NCBI GenBank assembly: GCA_035610365.1
Contig: CM069432.1
Location: 113,913,529-113,977,528 of the forward strand
From: Aquatica leii
Lineage: Eukaryota > Arthropoda > Insecta > Coleoptera > Lampyridae
Length of the DNA: 64,000 nt
Direction of reading: 5' to 3'
The notes beneath the pieces are model-generated. The model saw nothing but the letters and a program-made list of their open reading frames with translations. It had not been told where the DNA came from and made no database searches. Numbering within the stretch: the first letter of the stretch is position 1; each line of letters starts with the position of its first letter. Below are positions 23,491 through 35,299 of this stretch, in pieces. The translations under genes and the position numbers were made by a program.

Positions 23491-23977
23491 TAACAAAATT
23501 AAATGAATCGAAAGAAGCTGAAAAATGAGCTACTACGATTTATCGTATTCACTATCATCGTAAATACACGTTTGTATAAAAAATGCAGATATGTATCCAA
23601 TAAAAATTATCTTATAGTGTTGTAATACAAATCTGTCGCATTGCCATCTACATTTAAAAAGCTCAACCTTCTTTTTGTCTACCTAGTATGAGCTACAATC
23701 ATAACAATCGTAAGATTTTGCGCCTTCTGACCAACTGCATCCAAAGTAATGGCTTCTGCCTCCAAATATTGGAGACACTTTTTTTTAACATCGATTTGTC
23801 TTACTATAACATATTTGTACAATGACATTACCTATAAGTATTTTAAAAATGTAGCCTTTCTTAAGCCTGACCTCACGAGCCACCAGTAGCCTATAATGAT
23901 CTTAGATTTCTCTCAAAATAATATTTCGTTTAGTTTAGTTTTTATTTATTTTTTAATTGTAATCCCTTAGTATAGGT

Positions 23978-24440
23978 AAATATAACGGTCGTTGCCGATG
24001 GAGCGTGATCGAAACGGTCCTATAAGACAAAGTATGATACTTCTGGTGTGGCATGTATTGGTGGTGCTAACACTGATAAAGTATTATTTGTCACCGTTAG
24101 GAACAAATATTGCCCGGTGTGTGAAAGGGCAAAACTAAGAAATACATATTACAATGAACGAACACAAATATTACAAAAACTGATCAAGAACATCTAGGGC
24201 AATGGAATCTGACATTATATTAGAGGGTTTTAAGCGTAGTGTGGAATTGCACGGCTTAAAGTAGACTCAACCTGTTGAAGACAGGGATAGTAGTGTCTAC
24301 AAAAACTTGTGTGCGAATAAACCATGCGGGAATGACATTTTAACTAAAAAAGTTGAATGCAAGAATCATCTTTCCAATTCTACAATTATTGTAAAAACGA
24401 TTTCTGCTCATGGCACACAACCTTAATAATGTTTGCTGTA
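23978..24440 (+). pseudogene. Mutator-like transposase domain fossil (plus strand)
   Basis: The plus strand from about 23982 reads VVADGA-stop-SKRSYKTKYD, then SGVACIGGANTDKVLFVTVR and NKYCPVCERAK, and after frame changes SSRAMESDIILEGFKRSVEL with HGLK, then VEDRDSSVYKNL and KKVECKNHLSN (to about 24370). This is the order of conserved motifs in the transposase domain family annotated as Mutator-like in insects, with the aspartates of ADGA and of GDGDSSVYK (here EDRDSSVYK). TGG has become TGA after ADGA. No termini were found. A related fossil on the other strand lies at 35300-35690. Confidence 0.65.
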
Positions 24441-25264
24441 ATAAAAATCCCTTGATAAAAAGCATTTAGCTTACTAACTGATAAAACTATCGCAAAAATG
24501 ATAGTCGTGCGATAACGAACATTCTCAAGAGAATAATCGCAATTATTCCCACCACTAAACTTTTATAATTTTTGCGCCACCTGGCTTTCAATAGTGTAAC
24601 TTTGTTATTTGTAAAAAATGCAGCTTTTACACATTTTATAATACTTTTTGTTGCGCTACCTGGGTCACAGTAGCATAACTTTTTAATTTTTACTAGAGAT
24701 TACACTCTAAGTGTAAATATGGCCGACGAGACCCCGCTCTTAACGTAATGGTACATTCAAAGGTTCACTGTTCATGATATAACAAATTCTTTTGAAAGAT
24801 AACAAATACAACTTGATACATTTAATCAATGTAAAGTAGATAAAAAAACTATGTACTTATAATGTAAATTACACAAATTCAATGAAAACGTACATTGTTT
24901 TAATGTACTATAGGTCGATGTATACCGTACATTGACTTTATGTACAATTTTTCTTTCAGTGTATGGTGCAAGAAAGTACCTCCGCTTCTATGAACGCCTA
25001 AACAAATAAATGTTGATTAAAAATTGTTTAACATTTTAATTAATTTTTTTTAAATACTTGAACTCTCCTTAAAGCCACAGGGTCAACAATTGAACCACTT
25101 TTAGTACCATCAACCTACAAGGAAAGTATTACCTAAAAGCTATAAAATATTCTAGTTATTTTAATAACGTGAGAAAAAATTCAAAAGCAATTCTAAAAAA
25201 AATTATTAACCATAAAAAAAATTAATAAACATTGATCATATCGATACAAATCCCTTACTAATGT
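24441..25264. other. non-coding stretch with small repeats
   Basis: Two loosely similar segments (24565-24625 and 24645-24700), each with a GCGC(C/T)ACCTGG core followed by an AGTGTAACTTT or AGCATAACTTT stretch, form an imperfect direct repeat. A small palindrome TTACACTCTAAGTGTAA lies near 24690. No gene was seen. Confidence 0.4.
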
Positions 25265-25434
25265 CCGGTTGCATAAAACAAAGTGAACTATTTTGTTAGC
25301 TGATGCCGTTGTCAACTAAATCGTAGCTATTGATTTGAGAATGTCGTTAGCGAAACAATTGCGTTTGTAGCATTGCCGTTTAACACAGCCACGTAGTTAA
25401 CTACATCAAAGTTAACAATGCTTTATGCAACCGG
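25265..25434. mobile_element. 170-bp MITE-like element with CCGGTTGCATAAA termini
   Basis: Inverted repeats CCGGTTGCATAAA at 25265-25277 and its complement at 25422-25434 bound a 170-bp AT-rich segment. An internal GTTAACTAC/GTTAAC repeat is present. No clear target duplication could be read from the flanks, so the superfamily is open. Confidence 0.5.
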
Positions 25435-25789
25435 GTCTAAGTCTACAAGGATTTAATAAGTTAACGCTAATAATAGTAGTAAAAATTGTTAATACTATCC
25501 TAAGTACGGTACTTTACAATTTCTTAAAATTTACTTTTAGAGATTGTTGTAGACTGACTAATTTGAAAAGCTGACATTGAAGTGGAATATAAATAAAAAC
25601 ATTAGCGATAAGATAAGTTTATATCACTATTGATGTTAGCAATACAACTGTAAAACATTAAGGTGATTTTGTTAAACAACGTTTAAGAATAACGTAACGT
25701 AATAGACAATACAAGTAGAACGGCGACTTTAACCAACCCAAAATCTCGTAGTGGGGGATCTTTTAATTTAATACAGGTGCGATTGTAGC

Positions 25790-25976
25790 AGTACGTCCAC
25801 GCTGCATTCAACTGTCATTAGGGAACCGGCTGCTGCCGCATAAGTTTGGTTTCTCCGTGCTTGTTTGTGTTGTGCTTGTCAGATTTTTCAGTTAAGTTTC
25901 AACTTATGTGTTATTATTTGACGGCCATTTAAAGTGGTCATGACTATTAGATTTAAAAATACAGAAGGTTGTATAA
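25790..25976 (+). promoter_or_regulatory. probable 5' UTR/promoter region of the lipid phosphatase gene
   Basis: This stretch just upstream of the first ATG is noticeably GC-richer than its surroundings (for example GGAACCGGCTGCTGCCGC near 25825) and contains TCAG-type initiator-like sites near 25880-25895. No TATA box is obvious. The transcription start cannot be placed from sequence alone. Confidence 0.3.
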
Positions 25977-26393
25977 ATGGAGAACGACTTCAACCGTTTA
26001 GTGCCGATTCGCAAAATCATATTCGATTTTATATTGTTGATGTGTGGTAAGTGACCTATATTGCCATAAACTGTAGAGTGCTGTAGAGGTTAAGTAGTCA
26101 ATTGATTTTTAAACGCACGTTCAAGTTTGTCGTTGCGTTACGCTATAAAACAATACCGCATCGATTGAGTCTCAATAGTTGCGCGTTATTATGTTAGAAA
26201 ATCTGATACATGTATAATTCAAAATCAATTTCGTGTTTCAGTGGGATTTCCAATATTATTTCTGTTTATTTGGGGTGAACCGTACCGTAGAGGGTTTTTT
26301 TGCGATGATGAAAGCTTACGACACCCTTTTCATAAATCCACGGTACCCGCTTATTTCCTATATATTTCTGGACTTGGGATGACCACCACAGTT
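25977..26393 (+). CDS. lipid phosphate phosphatase (wunen/PAP2 type), exons 1-2 only
   Basis: Exon 1 is 25977-26046 (ATG to GT at 26047, GTAAGT donor) and exon 2 is 26242-26393 (TTTCAG acceptor, GTAAGT donor at 26394). Joined, they code about 74 residues. A first membrane segment reads IIFDFILLMC, then VGFPILFLFIW; next comes GEPYRRGFFCDDESLRHPFH, the signature of the extracellular loop after helix 1 in PLPP/wunen proteins, followed by the start of helix 2 (VPAYFLYISGLGM). The family removes phosphate from lipids such as lysophosphatidic acid and phosphatidate at the cell surface. The catalytic motifs (KxxxxxxRP, PSGH, SRxxxxxHxxxD) would be in later exons, which I could not find in the window; they may lie beyond the large transposon-rich intron. 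Upstream DNA (25790-25976) is GC-richer and probably holds the 5' UTR and promoter. The codons show no defects. Confidence 0.82.
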
Positions 26394-28152
26394 GTAAGTT
26401 AAAAAATTAGAATTTGTTTAAGTGTGGTTTCACAAAAAAATACAGTTTTGTTGTACCTAAATCGATATATAAGCCACCTACCTTTGCAAAATAGGGCGGA
26501 TATAGATATCAGCTGATTTCAATACACATTGTATAGATAAAGTCGGTACGAGATTAGTAGCAATGCCACTAATTTACTAGTTTGATCATGACTTTATCGA
26601 TGTTATACAACAGTTATTACAAAATACTTGATTGCTTAAAGTCTTGTTAGATAAATTGATAAGACGCGTGCATTTAAATTTTGTGCTATGTAAGAACAAT
26701 GCATTCTAAACTAAGCATACAACAAATTTTAATAGGCTTCCTTATATATTTAATACAAATAAATAAATTAAAAAAAACTAGATATTTTTAAAAAAGAAAC
26801 CGAATACATTGTTGGATTTTTAAAAAAAGATTGATTTTTTTTTTGAGTTCAGTAATGCTCAAATTGATGAGTAAACTAATGTTTCTTTAAACTTTTTAAA
26901 AAATATATTGTATATAAATAATTCAAATATGTATGGTATAAATAGAGTCATATAAACTATAAGAGATTTCATGCTTAGTAAATAATTAATAAGTAACTAT
27001 TAAGTCTACATTATTGCGTCAGGTTGCCAGTCAGTTCATTCATTATTTATTTTAATCATACAAAGATTTACTGGTATAATCATCTCAATCGTAATATGTA
27101 TAATGATTTTTTTGCCGGCATTATTGGTTTTAGAAGCAAAATCATATCTATGATAATTTTCAGTTCTTAGGCAAACAACATTTTAAGACTCTTGGGAAAC
27201 CTTTACAATCAATTTAGTGCAAATAATATCTAACAGAAATAAAGCTTATTTTAACGACACGGATGTTCTGATAATCAAATAAATCTTTCTAACATAATGA
27301 TTTGAGTTCCATTTGTCTAATTAGGCATTTGTGAGCCGTTAAAAATAATTCATAAACTGACTTCCAAATAATTATCGATGTCTCATAACCTTTCTCAAAT
27401 TTTTCGTAAATTACATAGTTCAAAGTTACACGCTTTGATTGAAGCATCTAACTACGGTCATAAAAAAATATTTTACATACTTTAATTCGGTTTTAGGTGT
27501 TTTTTTACAAAATAAATGTATTTTTGACTTATTAATTTTCTACTAGTAGAATAATATGGAAAGCAATTCTTGCATTATATTTAGGAATATGTCCTTTTTG
27601 ACAAGCTTTAATAATAATAGTTTAGGCATCATTGTTCCTCGACCTATTTTTGCATAAAGATGTAAATAATATACCTGATCTTTGTGTAAGTCTCACTAAT
27701 ACTATGTTTTCAGAATCAGGCAAAATCCCTGATCTTTTATTGTTTTTTTTTGTTTCTTCAACTTGTCAATAAACTTTTATTTCTTTCACATCACCTCGGC
27801 GAACATTGTTTTGAGATCTCATAATACCACAATTACTTACTTACTACTCAAACATTTTATGAATTTGTGCAATAACAAATCTATCTGGTTCGAAAGAGCA
27901 GGCTAAAAATGCCTCAATGATTAGAACGTAATATGACAATAAAAACGCCTACCTAGTTAAATTAATGACTAGCGCATGGTAAAAAAATTGGATAATTTTT
28001 GCAGCACTGTCCGCGATAATTTTTTTATAGAAATATTAATTTTTGATAAGTTAAATTTTTTTCAGTTCTATGGTTTTTGTTGTTTGTATTGTTTGCTTTG
28101 GCTTATACTTATACTATACATATATACTAAGTTATAACACCCAAAAATTGCA
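26394..28152. other. probable intron 2 of the lipid phosphatase gene, AT-rich
   Basis: It begins with a consensus donor. I recognise no further exon, RNA gene or element termini here. The frame at 28067-28150 after a TTTTTTCAG is open, but it matches nothing in the phosphatase family. Confidence 0.4.
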
Positions 28153-28382
28153 GTTAGAACTAGTGATGTGTAGTTCTTGAACGAACTAGTTCAAATGTAA
28201 TGGTCTTTTCAGTGAACTAAATGTACTAGTTCTCTATTATAAAGTGAACTAGTACTTTAGTACATTTGTTCCTTGCAAATCTTGTATTAGTCATCACATA
28301 ATTTTGATAACGTCAATATCTTTACTAACATTAGAATGTCTTCCGGGTTTGGACCGTGTCATAGTTGCAACCGAAGCTGCCA

Positions 28383-28416
28383 ACGTTTCGCCCACTTTCG
28401 TAAGGGGCTTCATCAG
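28383..28416 (-). ncRNA. hammerhead-ribozyme-like core (minus strand)
   Basis: The inverted counterpart of the 28691-28725 motif: CTGATGA at 28416-28410 and GAAAC at 28389-28385 on the minus strand, with the same stem II. It lies in the left arm of the Penelope-like insert. Confidence 0.4.
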
Positions 28417-28690
28417 GGCGTGAGATAAATCGCAAAACTCAAACAAGCAATTGAAATCTAACTAAGAACTTCTCAAAAGTTAGGTTATCCACTTGTAAAA
28501 CAAGCCATAACCTAAACTATGAAAAGGTAAAAAAGAAAACGATAACCTGAAAAAGCAAACGAAAATCTAACAAAGAACCACTACCGAGTTAGGTAATCAA
28601 CTTGTGAACCAAGCCAGATTCTAAACTCCGTAGAAGTAACTTCTTTAAGATTTCGATTGCTTGTTTGAGTTTTGCGATTTATCTCACGCC

Positions 28691-28725
28691 CTGATGAAGC
28701 CCCTTACGAAAGTGGGCGAAACGTT
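28691..28725 (+). ncRNA. hammerhead-ribozyme-like core (plus strand)
   Basis: CTGATGA (28691-28697) is followed by a stem II candidate GCCCCTT...AGTGGGC and by GAAAC (28718-28722) with GTT, giving a palindromic ACGT for a short stem III. This is the order CUGANGA-stem II-GAAA-stem III of hammerhead ribozymes. A good stem I partner was not found, so self-cleavage is unproven. Confidence 0.4.
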
Positions 28726-29389
28726 GGCAGCTTCGGTTGCAACTATGACACGGTCCAAACCCGGAAGACATTCTAATGTTAGTATAGATTCCGGCCGTGG
28801 AAGCCTTCGCTATTACGTCAATATCTTTCTCTTCTAGACTGCATTGGCTACAAGGTCTTTTCCCACAGTATTTATCTCGATTATCATTACGGTTTTTATA
28901 TTCGTTACTTTGATGACGATGATTATTGTATTCAATCTAAATTTGTTTTAAATTTTTTTTACTATTAAGTAAGTGTTCATATAACTGTTTTATCATGTTT
29001 TGTAGTTGCCAATTATTATTCTTTGAAAGGTGCCTACAAAAGGGATTAGAAAATCCGTTTTTCGTTTAATTAAATCTTTTTAACTAGACTTGCTAATAAA
29101 GAATACACCAACTTTCAATAAGATTGTGAATTTGAAACGGCGCTTCAGTTTTTAATTTATTAGGTACCATCACACCAATGCATCGCGCGTTGGTACCGTA
29201 ATTGAAATACGGAACAAGATACCAGAGTTAAATGCAAATTGATCTGCACTACAAACTTTATGTTATGCATCCCTCGGTGCGTCTTAAATGAACTAAAGAA
29301 CTAGTACATTGTATTAGTTCAGTTTCTTGAACGAGATCTGGTAAACTAGTTCATAAAAAAGAACTAGAATCCCCATCACTAGTTAGAAC

Positions 29390-32300
29390 TCATTTAAACA
29401 AACCACTTTTCTTAGTTAAAATGTTTTATTTGGAGCTTAAGCTTACAGTTATTGGCGTTTTCTTGTTTCTCAGAAAATTGCCATTCCTTCCTTATTTAAA
29501 GGAGTATTTAAAAAATAAAAATTTTCAAAATGTGGATTCGGTTCTCTGAAACATTTGTATTTACAATTATTTTCTATTAAATAAGAAAATGACGACCGAT
29601 CAAAATTTCAAATATTTTGAAAACCATTCGATCGATTTTTGAAAATAAAACATTTATAAAATCTTTAAACTATCTACTATAACATTTGTTTTCTGATCTG
29701 TCTAAAAAAAATTTATTTAAATAGAATTACAAGATAAACTTAAACAAACTGCAACAATTATTTACTTAAAACTTGAGGCACGTGTTTTCTAGTTTGTACG
29801 TTCACATTTAAATACTTTTTGATTAACACTATATATATTCTTTAAAACATTCTGGTTTTTGGTAGTTTGTGTCCGTTCAAATACGACACATTCTTTTTAG
29901 ATTATTTGCTGTTTGTATTCTATTTTTTTTTGTACATGCTTTCTAAGTTGGGATTGTTTTCTTCTACTATCAGTTTGTCGTATTGTGTGGTCCAGCTACC
30001 ATTTTATTGACGCTATTTGTTGAATTATGTTGAACTGTTGTTTAGTTGTTGTAGTTTGATATAGCGGTTATTTTCTAGGTTTGTCATGGCCTAGTTTTAT
30101 TGTTTGTTTAATTTTAACTTTATTTTTTCTTATTAAGTTTTTAATCTTAAAATTTGAATCTTGTTTGTTTAACAAGTTGAAATTTTTTTTAAAATTTATT
30201 AATTGTTTTTACTATGCTCCTAATATGCAACTTATAGATTTGTGATATGGCTGAAATTTAGCGATAAGTTCTTATTACCGTTTGTCTTTTTTTTAACAGC
30301 AACATTTTTCATCTATTCGGTATTTTCTTTCTTGTTCTGTTAAAATGAGGGTCAAATGGTTGGCTGTTTTCATATTCTTTAAATTTGATTGGATTATTTT
30401 CCAGAGGGCTCGAAATTAACATTTTTTATAATTAACAAGCAAACAAGTTTTAATGGGAGTCAGCTACTACACATTTGAGAAGTGTCTGCAGTAATTAAAA
30501 AATATTTTCTCACTTGCAATTTTTATTAAAATGCTAAGGAATTTATTTTATATATTTTTTGACAAGTTCTAAATATTTTTTATTTAAGTTTTTCGATACC
30601 ATTTATATGAAAAGAGTAATATTTTCTTAATAACCCCATAGCTATACCTACAGTATTTCAAATATTTTTTTGTAAGTACAGCATCACAATAATCACGAAG
30701 CCGTTCTGATGAAATCCATCTCTTCTAACATTTTTATGTTCTAGTTGATTGTTGAAAACGCTTCTGTATTTTTTGTTTTATTTTTAAATTTTTGTTAATT
30801 TTTTTGTAAAGTTCAGTTAAAATTAACAAAAACAAATATAATATAAGAGAATAAATGTAATAATTATACGGATTATGAACCCGTTTCCTTTCCAAGAGAA
30901 AAGTATATGCTCACCGTCTTGTATATTTTCTAATTTGAGTGTTGTTGATTTATGACACTTAATATATTACGTTGACGTTTAACTCGCTTCTGCCTATGAT
31001 ATATGTGCTGTTGTTTCCTGAACCTTTTATCCAACTCTTGATTTCGTCGTTTATATACTACTTTCGTAACTATAATTTAAAAACATTTTGCTTTAGTGAC
31101 TTACGTTTTATTAAGATTTATATCTATAAAAGAAGAACACGGTGATATTAAACGTATTTATCTGTTTTTTGTCATTTGATACTATTTTTGTAGTATGAAA
31201 GTATAGTGAATTTTTCAATATATTCTAAAAATGTACTTACTTGGTTTAATACATCGAAAACATTCGATACATTAAGTAGTATTTACTTATATTATGAGAA
31301 AATGTTTCGGAAACATTTAAAATAAATTGATTTTTCTGAACTTTTTATTTGTCTTACGTTAGTGTAAAATATATGATGAAAATAAGGAATTGCTGAAAAA
31401 TTAAAAAGTGAAGTAATTGAATACAAACAGGATATTTTTTATGATTAAGTTCAGATAACACTCTGAATCCATTAAGATTATTTCATGTAATGTTTATCAT
31501 AGTTATTTATTATTCAAATGCTGAACTAACGCCGATGGTTATTATGATTTTTGTTATTATAGTCGCCGCGATTTATTTGATTTTAACTCGTTATGTACGT
31601 TTTATCATTACCCTGACGAAAATTGTTTGTGATACAGTGTGTCTAAGATAGGGACTTTAATTCCCCACATGGGGACCTTGGACACGATTATAGGTAGAAA
31701 CTCATATAAATGGGAAAAGTTTAAATATTATAAGACTAACAAAATGACGTTTTAGGCTAGATCAAAAACACAACTTAATAAAATGCAGCCATTAAAAAAA
31801 ACTCATAAAGTCGTGACTGTTGAACCTGATTAAAAAGTAATTAAACAATACATCGTTATGTTTGATCGTTAAAAAGCCATTATAAAAACACACAAATCAA
31901 TTAAAAAAAATCAGAATTATTTTCTTTAATAGAAGATTTTAAAAATGGATGTATTTTATGTTTGACACAGTTATCTTTAGTTAGACGGGCTAGCGAGTGT
32001 ATACATCTTCGGAATGTTCTAGACCAATGAGGCGAACTCGGTGGCGAATGTATATAATAATTTATTAATACGAAATTATTTTTATTTAAACCAAAATATG
32101 TATTTTGTCCCGAAACCACGCGAATTATTTTTTGCGACGGAATCTCGTATTGGCTCTTATAAAGAATATGTGCAGCTTTCTTTCTTAATCAGTTTTCCGA
32201 TTTTTAAAAGGTCTTAATGGAAGCGCTTCTTGTGCTCACCGCTAACGTTGCTTATATTTTCTGAACATAAGTCTAAGTGCGTATGTGTCATATCTATAAC

Positions 32301-33254
32301 ATCTCATATTTTTTGGTTTTTCATTGAAGGTTGATCACTTTAAAATCTGCACAAAAATTCTAAAAAAACATATTTTTTTTTACTCCAATTTTTAGGTCTA
32401 TGTAAGTTTTCTTTATGGAAACTCATATATTTTAAAGAATAATCTCCAAACTTCATATTATAGAATTCTAGCGCATGGCAAAAAGAGGTCGCTATTTGAA
32501 TAACCAATTTCTCAAATATATGGCGTATGTAATACATACTACATGTGGAACCCAAGGTTTGTTCTGAGTAAATATATCACCCACACAAAAAAATTCGTAT
32601 GGAGAATTTTGACAGTTATCTTACGAAAAGCGGATTTAAACTTTACTGTTTATGTAGCACCAAATAATAGTGGTGAATTAAATACGATATCACTGATTAA
32701 AAGAAAAGCTCTAATAAAAGGTACAAATGATTTAAAATCATGTAATTCAGAACTATCTAATCTGGATTGTTTAAGGAAACAATTGTATCTTAGTGGCACT
32801 AATGATTTAACTATATATTTATACAATTTTTTATTTAGAGTTCATGTTATCAAAAAGTTAACTTTGCACAATTTTACTTTTAGTTTAAAAAAATAATATG
32901 TACATACATAATTCTTAGTGCATTGTGTTTAATGATTACATATTTTTAAATGTTTTTTAAATAAAATTTATTAAACCCAAAAGATTTAGAAGTCAGGTAT
33001 ATGAACTTTATAAATTTTTGTATCATAAGGAATAACTTACTTAACGAAACACTTTGGTATAGAAAATAATACTTGTGGTTTTTTAATTAATTACGCTTTG
33101 GTTGAAAATCTAATCTCGACGTCATTTGTTCCCTGCTTAAAATTTTTATACTCGTTGACAATAAGGTTCATTCGTTACTCATATAATGTACTATTACCAT
33201 TCTATTACCATATAGCTGAACATTTACATTTGATCAACTGCTTTGGTAGTAAAT
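29390..33254. other. T-rich stretch without recognisable gene
   Basis: Nearly 4 kb with long T runs and no domain motif or element termini that I can support. A heat-shock-element-like GAATGTTCTAGAC lies at 32012-32024. The 117-codon frame at 32543-32896 has no recognisable family and AT-driven composition. Confidence 0.4.
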
Positions 33255-33358
33255 ATATAAGAACTTTTTATGACTATATTATCAAAGTATCATGAGAATT
33301 GAATTTTGTTTTGAAAACCAAAATTTGGCCCTGGATAGAAGCGTAATATAAATCTCCC
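33255..33358. repeat. dispersed repeat copy A (pair with 34544-34664)
   Basis: About 105 bp starting ATATAAGAACTTTTTAT and ending ATATAAATCTC matches 34544-34664 with scattered substitutions and a short indel. Both carry AGAATTGAATTTT and AAAATTTGG. It is probably part of an unclassified repeat family. Confidence 0.55.
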
Positions 33359-33975
33359 AGTTAACTCCGCTTTGCTCGAATTGAAACAGTATAAATCTAT
33401 TTAAATGACTACTTATTAATACATACGTCAAAATCATATATCTACATATTAAAAAAGGTTTTATATTACTCAACGCTAAACACAAGTTAAAATATGCTAT
33501 GGTCGGAAGTTGGCCCGTAAAATATGCGTTGTGCCAATGCTAGCCATATTTTCTTTGTATAATTGTAATATATATTTTATGTATGTAATAATGCTTCAAA
33601 CTATATCAATAAAAATCACTTCAGTTTCGCTCATCGCTTTGCATTCACTGTGTTTCATTCATTGATTTTTATTTTACGTTATATGTTATTCGGGTGTGAT
33701 GCATACCAACATTTTTGGGTTCAAACTGTAGTACTAAATTTTGCCAACAAAGGCGCTGAAGTAAATTTTATGCAAATTTGTTTTTAAACTGATTACTGTA
33801 AATGAACACAGATGTCCTTTACTTTGTGCGGTTTTTATCTTTGGGGAATACCGCCGTTACCAGTGGTTACATTTTCTTGTTATTGTTTTATGCATACAGT
33901 TTTCAGCTTTTAATTAGCTATTGATCTAAAAGTTTTACTGTGTACAATTTGAAATTATAGTTTTCAATTTACACA

Positions 33976-34066
33976 AAAACTCAGATAATTTTCAGTTGTG
34001 ACGTCATAACTCAGTTGAGTGCCCGTCTTTCTTGTACAATGTGAAACTGAAATTTAACTGAGTTTT
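33976..34066. mobile_element. 91-bp MITE-like inverted repeat (AAAACTCAG termini)
   Basis: AAAACTCAGATAATTTTCAG on the left and the complement of AAAACTCAGTTAAATTTCAG on the right are inverted around a short centre containing TGACGTCA. No target duplication could be confirmed. Confidence 0.35.
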
Positions 34067-34543
34067 AGTAAAGATTGTGCACACGGTTATGGTCTGTTTG
34101 TGGCCATTTTTAGTTTGTTTTTATGATAAAATTTATTATAATTATTATACAAGTATTGTTGAAATCTAAAATTTCTAATTTTTTTAAATATAATAAAGGA
34201 AATTGCTCGAGTTTTGTGGCATTGTATCTAGAATCTGATATCTTTGTAATATTACAAATGTTTGGGTATTACAAAGATATCAGAAAGTTAATAAAAAACC
34301 TTTTCATGCATCTATTTTTTCTCTCCCAAATTTGTGTTGTGCTAAAAAATGTTCAAAGTCTATCATATCTAAAATGCAGGTATGTAAGCTAACTGCAGTA
34401 TATATATTGTTGAATGAAAATATCTATTTCTTATGATTTCACTAGTTGAACGGTTTAGTCTAAAATGTTCTTTGAATTCTTGCTCATAATTCTTCACTAT
34501 GTAGTTATTCTATGTAATTTTGTTTTAGGATTTTTTGCTGATT

Positions 34544-34664
34544 ATATAAGAACCTTTTATCAATTTATTATCTAAGTATCTTAAGAATTGAATTTTTTTT
34601 TGAAAAATAAAATTTGGGCATGTGTAAGAAGCCTGATATTATTAGAGTTTGAATATAAATCTCG
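34544..34664. repeat. dispersed repeat copy B (pair with 33255-33358)
   Basis: Same family and orientation as copy A, 1.3 kb away. It contains an extra AGAAGCCTGATATTATTAGAG stretch relative to copy A. Confidence 0.55.
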
Positions 34665-35299
34665 CACACAATCAAATTCCAAGTCTTTACTTTTTAAATT
34701 TGATAATTAGAATTATATATGAATTCAATTTTGGGTTATCAATTGTTATCGTATTTAACCTTACAGATTGAAATTAATCAAATGCTGTGAAACCAATTAA
34801 TCCCAATTTGTAAGTAATAAAACGCATAATTATTAAAACATATTTATTTTGTTTTGTAAGAATAATATTTTTATTTAACTGCAATACTTTTGTCTTATCT
34901 ACAGTAATTATGTAGTATTGACTGTTTGGGTTTTGTTGTAGTTGACAGTTGACTCAGTTTCTGGTCAACATTTTTGAAAAAATATTTGTACATTACAGAT
35001 AACTGTGGTTTTTAGATAAATTGACATATCAGCAATTTTTTTAAACATGTTTAAACAGCGACTTTTGACGCTACTATTAATGTTTTAATTTGAATCATAT
35101 AAAAAAAATTTCCAAACTTTATAAATTTATTGACGAAAAATACTAAAAACCTCTTTAAGTTGTGGTAAAGGAAGGTGGTAAATGCTTTTAGTAGGAGAGA
35201 TACAATGTTTCTTGATTTATAAATTAACGTACATCTTTCAATCTGTGTTAGTAAATGTGTTAATGTACTAGGAATACACGTAGAGTAAATACAAAACGT

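Larger units (their letters stand above)
28324..28814. mobile_element. Penelope-like retroelement fragment, inverted repeat with 14-bp duplication
   Basis: The direct repeat ACGTCAATATCTTT at 28310-28323 and 28815-28828 brackets a 491-bp insert. Its arms 28324-28458 and 28649-28783 are inverted copies of about 135 bp at near identity; the right side extends 31 bp further. The loop holds an imperfect direct duplication (about 28454-28520 and 28563-28626). Each arm carries CTGATGA, a hairpin, then GAAACGTT. Variable-length target duplications, partly inverted copies and hammerhead-like cores are known features of Penelope-like elements; the assignment is inference because no RT is present. Confidence 0.55.
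28161..29381. mobile_element. non-autonomous hAT element with GAACTAGTTC subterminal repeats
   Basis: The ends are TAGTGATG (28161) and CATCACTA (ending 29381), flanked by an 8-bp duplication GTTAGAAC at 28153-28160 and 29382-29389. The subterminal regions are packed with GAACTAG/ACTAGTTC motifs in both orientations within about 110 bp of each end, typical of hAT transposase binding sites. The length is 1221 bp, of which 505 bp is a later insertion (with its target duplication), leaving about 716 bp. No transposase was recognised, so mobilisation would need an autonomous relative. Confidence 0.8.

Noticed and set aside
28067..28150. Open frame after TTTTTTCAG considered as exon 3 of the lipid phosphatase
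   Set aside because: Its sequence lacks the expected loop and helix motifs of the family and runs straight into the hAT element.
32543..32896. 117-codon plus-strand frame
   Set aside because: No family resemblance; Leu/Lys/Asn/Ile-rich composition expected from AT-rich DNA.
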